A stretch of 8,006 nucleotides of DNA from Chloroflexia bacterium (GCA_025924435.1 JAICIL010000211.1:1-8006); one strand, 5' to 3'; shown: positions 1 through 5,908, numbered from the stretch's first letter. Numbers and translations are program-made. The notes: generated from the sequence alone by a model not told the origin.

Positions 1-61
1 CAACCCGGCGCTCGATGTGCCGCCGGAGATGGCGCACGGCGCGTGCTGCCACGAGGAGTAA
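1..61 (+). CDS. Copper amine oxidase, C-terminal end of a second copy (partial at left edge)
   Basis: Reading from base 2, the frame encodes NPALDVPPEMAHGACCHEE followed by a TAA stop at 59-61. These 19 residues are identical to residues 631-649 of the complete amine oxidase on the opposite strand (214-2163). The DNA is also identical, including silent positions, and the match continues 18 bp past the stop. The rest of the gene lies outside the window, so it could be a full tail-to-tail paralog, a short duplicated fragment, or an assembly fold-back. The coding identity is directly visible; whether a functional second gene exists is unknown. Confidence 0.6.
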   Translation, partial: NPALDVPPEMAHGACCHEE

Positions 62-79
62 CGAGTGGTAGCGCGGGGG

Positions 80-195
80 TTGCCCGCAGGGGGGGCGTAC
101 GACGGTGGCGTGGCCCCCGCAACACCAATATGTCAGGGCGGCGGGGGGAAAGGGGGGGGGGTTCTCCCCCCGCCCACCGCCCCCGCGGGTGCCAC
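80..195. other. Non-coding spacer with long G and C tracts; G-quadruplex candidate
   Basis: This spacer between the two convergent amine oxidase ends holds no credible gene. It has a run of ten G at 152-161, a six-G run at 143-148 and a GGG at 136-138, which together meet a simple G-quadruplex pattern on the + strand (136-161). A C6 run at 166-171 can pair with part of the G10 run around a TTCT loop. C-rich runs from 166 to 200 give an equivalent quadruplex pattern on the - strand. It could act as a bidirectional transcription barrier. Such homopolymers are also prone to sequencing error. Confidence 0.55.
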
Positions 196-213
196 CCCCC
201 GCGCTACCACTCG

Positions 214-2163
214 TTACTCCTCGTGGCAGCACGCGCCGTGCGCCATCTCCGGCGGCACATCGAGCGCCGGGTTGCGGTCGAAGAAGCCGAGCGGCTTGAG
301 CGTGAAGCCGATCGTCGAGACGGGCATCACCGGCCAGTCCTCCGGGCGCGGGATGTGGTGATGGCCCATCGTGTACCAGACGACGAGATCGGTGTTCTCG
401 ATGGAGCGGTCCGCCGCCGTATAGGCAGGGAGGCCCGCGCCGCCCGGATGCTGATTCGGGTAGTCCCCCGCCGCGTATTTTTCCGCCGGGTCGTACGGCG
501 TCACCCAGAGGTGGCTGCCCATGAAGCCCGCGCGCCGCCGGACGAACGAGTCCGCGTCCACAAAGGAGCGGGCGTTCTCCCCCGGCGCCAGTTTATACGC
601 GACGGGCTGGCCGAGGCCGTTCCGCACCGCCGGGTTGGCGATCTTCCAGTACCGCGCGTTGAGTGGATCGGTGGATTGCCGGGCTTCCTGCTCGGTTGCA
701 AGCAGGGTGGATTCCGCATAAAACGCATTGCCGTGCGGATTCTCCGGCCCCGGCGGCTCGGCGACGGTATGGACCTCGTAAACGGAGTTCGCGGGGCCGT
801 CCACCATCATGTCGAGGCGCACATTGAAGAAGTGCTGATGATTCGGCGCGTAGAGCTGCGGCGCGACCATCGTCCCGTACTTCCGCGTCTCTCCCGGCGG
901 CAAGGCGCCGGTGTTGATGATGCCCGTCAGTTTCACCTCGTAGCCGATCGCGCCGTCCTGGTAAAAGTACCAGTAGAAGCCGTACTCGTAGTTGCCGACG
1001 GTGGCGATGAAGGAGACGACGAGGCGGCGCGCGCGGCGCACCTCGGTCTGGTTCGTCCGCCAGTCGAAGTGCTTCCAGAGGATGCCCGTGTCCTCCTCGT
1101 GCATGCAGACGGCGTTCGGGTAGCGCACGACCTCGCCCCGGCTGTCGTTGAGGAAGGCATCGAAGTAGCGGATCTCGCCGAGGCAGTCGCACCCCAATTC
1201 GAGCGCGTTCGCCATCAGGCCGATGCCGTACTCGCCGACATCGAAGGCGTTCTTGCGGTTGTGGCTCGGATGCGGGTCGCCGTACGGCACGACCATCTCC
1301 GAGAGCGCGGCGCGGTAGATGACGGGCCGGACGCGCCCGCCATCCTCGTAGCCGATGGTGTGCAGCACCAACCCCTCGCGCGGGGTGAAGCCAATGCGAA
1401 AATGCCACTTCTGCCACGTCACGGCGTGGCCGTCCACCGAAAAACTCGTCCCCTCCGGCTGGGTGATGGAGATTGGTTTGCGGTCCGTCCGCATCGCGGG
1501 GATGTACTCGGCGGCGTAGTTGCCCGCCTCCGGCGGCAGCGGCACGACGGCGGTATCTTCGAGCCGGACGATTCGCATCGCGTTCAGGTCAACGACCGCG
1601 ACCAATCCCTCGACCGGGCGGGCATAGCCATTATCGTGCGGCGCGGCGCGCACGAACATCAGGGCGCGGGTGAGGCGCATGCCCGCGTCGTCCCCGTCGC
1701 CGTAGTCGCCCGCCGACCACGGCTCGACCATCACGCGGTCCATGTCCGTGACGCCGCGCTTGGCGAGCGCCGCCCGGAACGCCGGGTCCGCCTTGCACGC
1801 CGCCTCGCATTCCACGAACTCGTCGTACATGATGTGCGGCTGCACGCCGGGGATCTGCCGCCAAGTGACGACGCGGTCGCGCGTGATCGAGACAACCACC
1901 TCGGAGACGGCGTTCGCGTCGTTATCGAGCAGGATGATGAACGCTTCGCGCTCGATCGGGTCGCCCGCCCGATAGTGCAGCACGCGCTCCTTCGACGGCT
2001 CGTGCAGCGCGATCGAGGCGAAGCGCGTCCGCGCGCCGAGCCTGCCGCTCGCCCGCACGCGCGCGACCGCCGCCGCGATCTCCGCCGCCGTCAGCGGCTC
2101 CAGCGGGTGGCGGATCGCATCGGATTGCGTCGCGGTATCCGGGGCGGTGAGTTGGACGGTCAT
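214..2163 (-). CDS. Copper-containing (topaquinone) primary amine oxidase
   Basis: This 649-residue enzyme oxidises primary amines to aldehydes with release of NH3 and H2O2. It matches the bacterial and yeast copper amine oxidase family over its full length (family members are about 640-690 residues). Small N-terminal N2/N3-type domains occupy about residues 18-215, and the beta-sandwich catalytic domain about 235-645. The topaquinone precursor is Tyr392 in TVGNYEYGFYW (388-398). The likely catalytic base is Asp308 in FDVGEYG. Copper ligands are His442 and His444 in HQHFF and His603 in HHHIPRPEDWP. Ala306 sits two residues before the base, where Arthrobacter AGAO has a gate Tyr and yeast HPAO-1 has Ala; Tyr294 in VVPYGDP fits the HPAO Tyr305 position. 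No signal peptide is visible, so it is probably cytoplasmic. ATG 2163 was chosen because AAGGAG (complement of 2171-2176) lies 7 bases before it; an in-frame upstream extension overlaps the preceding gene and is Arg/Ala-rich junk. It lies 46 bp downstream of the GGT-like gene and is probably cotranscribed. Confidence 0.95.
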   Translation of the reverse strand: MTVQLTAPDTATQSDAIRHPLEPLTAAEIAAAVARVRASGRLGARTRFASIALHEPSKERVLHYRAGDPIEREAFIILLDNDANAVSEVVVSITRDRVVTWRQIPGVQPHIMYDEFVECEAACKADPAFRAALAKRGVTDMDRVMVEPWSAGDYGDGDDAGMRLTRALMFVRAAPHDNGYARPVEGLVAVVDLNAMRIVRLEDTAVVPLPPEAGNYAAEYIPAMRTDRKPISITQPEGTSFSVDGHAVTWQKWHFRIGFTPREGLVLHTIGYEDGGRVRPVIYRAALSEMVVPYGDPHPSHNRKNAFDVGEYGIGLMANALELGCDCLGEIRYFDAFLNDSRGEVVRYPNAVCMHEEDTGILWKHFDWRTNQTEVRRARRLVVSFIATVGNYEYGFYWYFYQDGAIGYEVKLTGIINTGALPPGETRKYGTMVAPQLYAPNHQHFFNVRLDMMVDGPANSVYEVHTVAEPPGPENPHGNAFYAESTLLATEQEARQSTDPLNARYWKIANPAVRNGLGQPVAYKLAPGENARSFVDADSFVRRRAGFMGSHLWVTPYDPAEKYAAGDYPNQHPGGAGLPAYTAADRSIENTDLVVWYTMGHHHIPRPEDWPVMPVSTIGFTLKPLGFFDRNPALDVPPEMAHGACCHEE

Positions 2164-2177
2164 CTCTCGTCTCCTTT

Positions 2178-2202
2178 GGTAGCGCGGGCTTTCGGCCCGC
2201 GC
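2178..2202. repeat. GGTAGCGCGGG intergenic hairpin between GGT-like and amine oxidase genes
   Basis: GCGCGGGC (2182-2189) pairs perfectly with GCCCGCGC (2195-2202) around the 5-base loop TTTCG. The leading GGTAGCGCGGG also occurs at 67-77 (+) and 198-208 (-), just after both amine oxidase stops, so it is a dispersed unit. It lies in the 46-bp gap between the two minus-strand genes, one base before the amine oxidase ribosome-binding site. No U-tract follows in the - direction, so it looks like an mRNA-stability or translation-modulating hairpin rather than a classic terminator. Confidence 0.7.
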
Positions 2203-2209
2203 GAGCGGG

Positions 2210-3904
2210 TTAGCGTCCCGTGGCGATCCCCACGGCGAAGGGGTCCGCGCCGCCGTGGCGCAGGCCCGTCGCGGCGTCCACCGCCACGCCCGTCGGGCTG
2301 GCGAAGCCGCGCGGCGAGAACGAGACCTCGACATCCACGACATCGTGCCCCATCGCCCGCAGTCTCTCCCGCGTCGCGGCGGGCACGCGATCGTCCACGA
2401 GCAGTTCCGGCCCCGCGCAATCAATCAAGGGCGCGGCGCAGGCGGCGGCGATGTCCAAATCGAAATCAACCACGTCGAGCGCCATCTGCAGGCAGGTGTC
2501 CATGATCCGCCGCCCCCCCGGCGCGCCGACCGCGAGGATCGGCGTCCCGTCCCGCACGGCGATGATGTGCGCCATGCTCGACGCCGGGCGCTTCCCCGGC
2601 CGGATTTCGTTCGCCCCGCCGGGGATCGGGTCGAAGAGGTTCATCGTGTCGTTGAGGAGCACGCCCGTCCCCGGCACCGTCACCGCCGACCCGAAGATCA
2701 GCGTCAATGTCTGCGTCAGCGAGACCATGTTCCCCTCCCGGTCCACGACCGAGAGGTGCGTCGTGCAGCCGCCGTCCGCCTGCACCGCCATGCGTTCCGC
2801 CACACCGCCGCGCGCGATCCCCGCGCCCGGCTGCGGCGTGGAGGCGCGGTGCGGGTCAATCTCCGCCCGGCGCCCCGCCGCGTATCCCTTCGAGGCGAGC
2901 CGCGCCCAATCCACGTCGGCGAAATCGGGGTCGCCGACATAGGCGAAGCGGTCGGCGTACCCCCGGCGGCTCGCCTCCGCGATCTGGTGGAGCGTCGCGG
3001 CGGTGTTGAAGCCGGTGGCGCGCAGGTCCACGCCGTCGAGGATGTTGAACGCCTCGCCCGTCGTGATGCCGCCCGCCTGGTACGGGAGCAGGACGAGTTC
3101 GACATCGCGGTACGGCAGCACGAGCGGGTCAACGACCGTCGGTTCGTACCGCGCGAGGTCGTCCGCCGTCAGGATGCCGCCGAGCGCGTGCAGATGCGCC
3201 GCGATCCGTTCGGCGGTCTCGCCCCGATAGAAGCCATCCGGCCCCTTGTCCGCGATGCGGCGGAGGGTGCTGGCGAGGTCGGTCTGCACAATGAGCGGCG
3301 GCGGCTTGCCGAAGAGCGGCGCCGGGGCGACGGTGTCCCGCAGGAAAATGCGCGCCGTCTCCGGGTCGCGCCGGACCACCGGCTGCTCGGCCGCGATCAG
3401 CATGCCGCGATACCAGTCCACCGGGAAACCCCGCTCCGCGAAGGCGATCGCGGGCGCGACCACCTCGCCGATCTCCTTCGTGCCGAATCGCTCCAACGCC
3501 ACGGCCATCCCCGCGACCATCCCCGGCACGGCGACGGACAAAGGGCCGTAGGCATTCGCCTCGTCCTTGACGCCGCCGAAGCCGACGACGCTGGCGCGCG
3601 CGCCAGCGGTCAGTTCGTACATCTCCGGCGCGGCGGCCTGCGGCGCGCGGCTGAAGTAGTCAACGACGTGGCGCGCGCCGCCCGCCATCTGGATCGTCAT
3701 GAAGCCGCCGCCGCCGATGCCGCTCATCCACGGCTCGACGACGCCGACCGCGAAGGCGGCGGTCACCGCCGCATCCACGGCGTTGCCGCCCCGGTCGAGG
3801 ATGTCCAGCGCCGCCTCGACCGCCCACGGATGTTTCGCGGCGACCATCGTGTGCCGCGCGACCGCGAGATCGCGCGCGATACGCAGAGAGGTTGTTGAAT
3901 GCAT
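2210..3904 (-). CDS. Gamma-glutamyltransferase-like Ntn hydrolase (acyl-transferring or hydrolysing enzyme)
   Basis: This 564-residue protein has the layout of the GGT family: a precursor that cuts itself before a catalytic Thr. The Thr is Thr381 in GGCTTHLSVVD (378-388), giving predicted subunits of 380 and 184 residues, close to E. coli GGT. Other family marks are SGIGGGGFMT (61-70), KRPASSM (438-444; Ser442/Ser443 match the E. coli Ser pair) and the oxyanion-hole-like APGGRRI (461-467). However, the positions matching E. coli Arg114, Asn411, Gln430 and Asp433, which bind the glutamyl group, read Phe84, Thr401, Thr420 and Leu423 by my hand alignment. The segment before KRP is short (PIPGGANEIRPG), so the substrate-covering lid loop seems absent. 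Substrate may therefore be another N-acyl compound. No signal peptide is visible. ATG 3904 is preferred: GGGGA precedes it and a candidate -10 lies 33-46 bp upstream; an in-frame ATG at 3946 would add 14 residues but has a weak ribosome site and overlaps that -10. Confidence 0.88.
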   Translation of the reverse strand: MHSTTSLRIARDLAVARHTMVAAKHPWAVEAALDILDRGGNAVDAAVTAAFAVGVVEPWMSGIGGGGFMTIQMAGGARHVVDYFSRAPQAAAPEMYELTAGARASVVGFGGVKDEANAYGPLSVAVPGMVAGMAVALERFGTKEIGEVVAPAIAFAERGFPVDWYRGMLIAAEQPVVRRDPETARIFLRDTVAPAPLFGKPPPLIVQTDLASTLRRIADKGPDGFYRGETAERIAAHLHALGGILTADDLARYEPTVVDPLVLPYRDVELVLLPYQAGGITTGEAFNILDGVDLRATGFNTAATLHQIAEASRRGYADRFAYVGDPDFADVDWARLASKGYAAGRRAEIDPHRASTPQPGAGIARGGVAERMAVQADGGCTTHLSVVDREGNMVSLTQTLTLIFGSAVTVPGTGVLLNDTMNLFDPIPGGANEIRPGKRPASSMAHIIAVRDGTPILAVGAPGGRRIMDTCLQMALDVVDFDLDIAAACAAPLIDCAGPELLVDDRVPAATRERLRAMGHDVVDVEVSFSPRGFASPTGVAVDAATGLRHGGADPFAVGIATGR

Positions 3905-3935
3905 CGCTTCCCCTTGCCGATTGCCACCGATGGAA

Positions 3936-3956
3936 CGGTGATGCATTCTATCACCG
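3936..3956 (-). promoter_or_regulatory. Candidate -10 box inside a 21-bp palindrome upstream of the GGT-like gene
   Basis: CGGTGAT (3936-3942) and ATCACCG (3950-3956) are perfect 7-bp arms around a 7-base centre. On the - strand the centre contains TAGAAT (complement of 3945-3950), a 5/6 match to the TATAAT -10 consensus, and transcription from it would begin some 33 bases before ATG 3904. No good -35 was found at the usual distance. A palindrome over the -10 is a typical place for a repressor, so this may be an operator; a leader hairpin is the alternative. Confidence 0.45.
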
Positions 3957-3970
3957 ACCGGGGGAAGGGG

Positions 3971-4106
3971 AACCTCACCCCCGGCCCCCTCTCCATTGCG
4001 ATGGCGAGGGGGAGTGACTTTAGAGAGGACGATGTTCGGGGAGTGTCATGGCACTTCGGGCGAGTCACCCCGCGCCGCGTGACGGAGAGGGGCCGGGGGT
4101 GAGGTT
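3971..4106. repeat. Intergenic inverted repeat of the CCTCACCCCCGGCCCC type
   Basis: Bases 3971-3994 are nearly the exact reverse complement of 4084-4106, differing by one C/G in a homopolymer. About 89 bases separate the arms and show weaker internal complementarity (GGGGGAGTGACTT near 4008-4020 against GAGTCACCCC near 4064-4073). No coding sequence is credible inside. The arrangement resembles a small non-autonomous palindromic element; arms of this kind recur in intergenic regions of some Chloroflexota genomes (recollection, not searched). It fills much of the 305-bp divergent gap between the GGT-like and dehydrogenase genes. Confidence 0.75.
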
Positions 4107-4141
4107 GATCCCGACAATGAATATGCCCCGTCCGATTCGTG

Positions 4142-4188
4142 TGCGCCGCTCCGCGCTCCTCTGTGCTCTCTATATCTCTGTGGTTTCG
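4142..4188. repeat. CACAGAG-type dispersed repeat remnant before the dehydrogenase gene
   Basis: Read on the - strand this stretch gives an A/G/C-rich series with CACAGAG repeated (CCACAGAGATATAGAGAG, then CACAGAGGAGCGCGGAG). It is clearly similar to the element at 6389-6464 (GATCACAGAGAACGCGCAG). On the + strand TATATC (4171-4176) inside it is the only A/T-rich hexamer in a suitable place for a -10 of the downstream dehydrogenase gene, but no -35 supports it. Confidence 0.45.
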
Positions 4189-4209
4189 TCAGTTTTGATG
4201 GAGGCGACG

Positions 4210-5223
4210 ATGCGCGGGCAACGATTGGTGGCGTTTCGACCGTACACGCTGGAACAGGAAGCGTTCGATCTACCCGACGCGCCGCCGCCGGGCCATCTGC
4301 TGGCGGAGACGACCTGCACGCTGATCAGCACCGGGACGGAACTGGCGAACTACACCGGCATCACCGTGGACCGCCGCGCGATGGGCGACGACTGGCGCGC
4401 GAAGCCGTACCGGCCCGGCTACTCGTACGTCGGCGTCGTGCGCGCGATCGGCGGCGGCGTGGAGGGGATCGCGGTCGGCGACCGCGTCTGCGGGCACGGG
4501 CCGCACGCGTCGGTCGCGCTGCTCGAACCGCGCGATGTCGCCGTCGTGCCGGAGGGCGTGACGGACGTGCAGGCGGCGTTCGTCACGCTGCTGATTATCA
4601 CGATGAACGCCGTGCGGCTGGCGAAGATCGAACTGGGCGACCGCGTCGCGGCGGTCGGGCTGGGGCTGATCGGCAATCTGGCGTTGCAGCAGGCGCGCGT
4701 CTGCGGCGGCATGCCCGTCGTCGGCACGGACCTGCTCGCCGCCCGCCGGGACTATGCCGCGCGGGTCGGCCTCGCTGCCCTCGACCCCGCCGCGGCGGAT
4801 TTCGCGGCGCAGGCCGGCGCGCTCTCCGGCGACGGGCGCTTCGATGTCGTCTTCGAGGCGACGGGCAGCCCCGGCGGGCTGAAACCCGCCCTGCACCTGG
4901 CGGCGCGGCACGCCCGACTCGTCGCGCTCGGCAGCACGCGCGGCACCGTCGAGCAGTTCGACCTCTACGGCGATGTGCACGTGCCGGGCGTGACGATCAT
5001 CGGCGCGCATCTGATGACGCACCCCGCCGAGCCGAACTTCGCCAATCGCTGGACGATGCGGACGAACCGCGCCATCGCCCTGCGCCTGCTCGCCGAGCGG
5101 CGCGTGGACGTGGACGCCCTCGTCAGCCACCGCGAGCCGGCGGAACGCGCGCCCGATCTCTTCGCATTGCTGGCTGAGCGCCGCTCCGAGGCGATGGGCT
5201 GCATCCTCGACTGGCACGGATGA
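4210..5223 (+). CDS. Zinc-independent medium-chain dehydrogenase/reductase, BchC-like subgroup
   Basis: This 337-residue protein is a medium-chain (alcohol-dehydrogenase fold) oxidoreductase with unknown substrate. A GroES-like N-terminal part (about 1-135) is followed by a Rossmann domain with GLGLIG at 150-155. Asp174 (VVGTDLL) at the end of the second strand suggests NAD(H) rather than NADP(H). The catalytic zinc ligands are missing: the usual CGTDxH is STGTELA (40-46), and the usual GHE is GYS (70-72). The four-Cys structural zinc lobe is also absent. STGTE...PGYxxVG resembles the pattern in bacteriochlorophyllide dehydrogenase BchC and relatives; no photosynthesis genes are nearby, so BchC function itself is unlikely. 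ATG 4210 follows GGAGG (4200-4204) by 5 bases; earlier in-frame ATGs (4048, 4198) would run through the repeat region or lie within the ribosome site. Its stop is 9 bp from the stop of the convergent SnoaL-like gene. Confidence 0.85.
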   Translation: MRGQRLVAFRPYTLEQEAFDLPDAPPPGHLLAETTCTLISTGTELANYTGITVDRRAMGDDWRAKPYRPGYSYVGVVRAIGGGVEGIAVGDRVCGHGPHASVALLEPRDVAVVPEGVTDVQAAFVTLLIITMNAVRLAKIELGDRVAAVGLGLIGNLALQQARVCGGMPVVGTDLLAARRDYAARVGLAALDPAAADFAAQAGALSGDGRFDVVFEATGSPGGLKPALHLAARHARLVALGSTRGTVEQFDLYGDVHVPGVTIIGAHLMTHPAEPNFANRWTMRTNRAIALRLLAERRVDVDALVSHREPAERAPDLFALLAERRSEAMGCILDWHG

Positions 5224-5232
5224 CGACCGCGC

Positions 5233-5664
5233 TCAGTGCCCCGGCGATGGGATTGCGCCAATCTGTTGCAGCATGCCGAGCGCGTCAAAGTTCGTCCAAC
5301 CCTCGACGATCTTGCCGTCCGCGATGCGCTGAATGGTGATGCCGGAACAGTTGATCCGCTTGCCGGACGGCGGGATGCCCATCAGTTCGCCATTGTGCGT
5401 GCCCGCAATCGTCCACCGGATCGCCACCTTGTCACCCTCCGCGACCAGATCGTCAACGGTGGTGCGCAGGTCGGGGAAGGCCGCCGTGTACATCGGAAAA
5501 TGGCCGACGTACGCATCCCGGCTCCCCCGCATCTCCGGCGGCAGGCCGGGATCGTGGTGCCGGTAATCGCCCGCCATCAACTCCGCCGCGCGGTCGAGAT
5601 GCCCCCCGCCCGCCACCTCCTCGAAAAAGCGACGGGCAATCGTTTTGTTGTCTCCGCTCGTCAT
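5233..5664 (-). CDS. SnoaL-like / predicted ester cyclase family protein (NTF2-like fold)
   Basis: This 143-residue protein matches the SnoaL-like ester cyclase family, which are small cone-shaped alpha+beta barrels. Typical features are the N-terminal helix NKTIARRFFEEV (6-17), the loop YRHHDPGLPPEMRG (34-47), FPDLRTTVDDLVAEGDKVAIRW (63-84), a GTHNGELMGIPPSGKRI segment (88-104) and a C-terminal DGKIVEGWTNFD...LQQIG strand (116-136). Members often act on polyketide-like or other hydrophobic small molecules, but most are uncharacterised and the substrate cannot be told here. ATG 5664 was chosen because GGGAGG precedes it by 5 bases on the - strand; an upstream in-frame ATG at 5697 would add 11 residues with no better site. 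It converges with the dehydrogenase gene and is divergent from the SRPBCC gene. Confidence 0.85.
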   Translation of the reverse strand: MTSGDNKTIARRFFEEVAGGGHLDRAAELMAGDYRHHDPGLPPEMRGSRDAYVGHFPMYTAAFPDLRTTVDDLVAEGDKVAIRWTIAGTHNGELMGIPPSGKRINCSGITIQRIADGKIVEGWTNFDALGMLQQIGAIPSPGH

Positions 5665-5841
5665 CTCCGCCTCCCTTTCCTGTCTTGCCACGAACATACA
5701 TCAAGACGCGACGGCGGGCGGATTGGATGCATCATCGGAGAGGCGGGCGTACCGCGCTCCCTGTCCGCTCGTACACGCCGTCCCTGACCCTTCGTCCGGC
5801 GCGCGACTGCCCCAACGCCCGGTGCTTCTCTCCGGAGGCCC

Positions 5842-5887
5842 CGCTATCCTGCTGATAGCGAAAACGCGATGCACCGTTCGGTGCATC
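5842..5887 (+). promoter_or_regulatory. Two tandem palindromes in the leader of the SRPBCC gene
   Basis: CGCTATC (5842-5848) pairs with GATAGCG (5854-5860) around a 5-base loop, and eight bases later GATGCACC (5868-5875) pairs with GGTGCATC (5880-5887) around GTTC. Both stems are perfect. The second ends 7 bases before the ribosome-binding site GGAGGAG (5895-5901). TATCCT (5845-5850) in the first is a weak -10 candidate without a clear -35. They could be operators for a DNA-binding regulator or RNA hairpins in the 5' leader. The rest of the 244-bp divergent gap (5665-5908) shows no gene. Confidence 0.45.
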
Positions 5888-5908
5888 CACGAATGGAGGA
5901 GCAAAGCG

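Larger units (their letters stand above)
1..274. repeat. Perfect 79-bp inverted repeat made of two amine oxidase 3' ends
   Basis: Bases 1-79 are the exact reverse complement of bases 196-274, with a 116-base spacer at 80-195. The left arm reaches the window edge, so the true length is unknown and may be much larger. Each arm holds the last 19 codons of the amine oxidase, the TAA stop, and an 18-bp tail containing GGTAGCGCGGG. Past the perfect arms a weaker resemblance continues (G-tract, then CCCGC, then G-tract on both sides) with small insertions or deletions. Confidence 0.9.

Noticed and set aside
2164..2424. N-terminal extension of the amine oxidase to an ATG at 2424
   Set aside because: The extra 87 residues overlap the GGT-like coding region in another frame and look random; ATG 2163 has a good AAGGAG site.
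43..2505. Long + strand open frame of 820 codons
   Set aside because: It lies antisense to the amine oxidase, which has all catalytic motifs. The translation is Arg/Ala/Val/His-rich with no recognisable domain, as expected for a shadow frame in GC-rich DNA.
2255..3898. Long + strand open frame of 547 codons
   Set aside because: It is antisense to the GGT-like gene, has Arg-rich low-complexity composition and no family similarity.
3905..3946. Earlier start of the GGT-like protein at ATG 3946
   Set aside because: The ribosome site is poor and the start lies within the candidate -10/palindrome; not fully excluded.
3971..4106. Inverted pair as an intrinsic terminator
   Set aside because: The arms are about 89 bases apart and no T-tract follows either arm, so a dispersed repeat fits better.
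4048..4209. N-terminal extension of the dehydrogenase to an ATG at 4048
   Set aside because: It would run through an inverted-repeat arm and the CACAGAG remnant; ATG 4210 has GGAGG five bases upstream and starts where the family domain starts.
4270..5217. Minus-strand open frame opposite the dehydrogenase
   Set aside because: Composition is Arg/Ala/Asp/His-rich with no motif, while the + strand frame has a clear Rossmann motif and ribosome site.
5645..5908. N-terminal extension of the SRPBCC protein
   Set aside because: The extension is unrelated in composition, overlaps the SnoaL-like start and crosses two palindromes; ATG 5909 has an excellent ribosome site.
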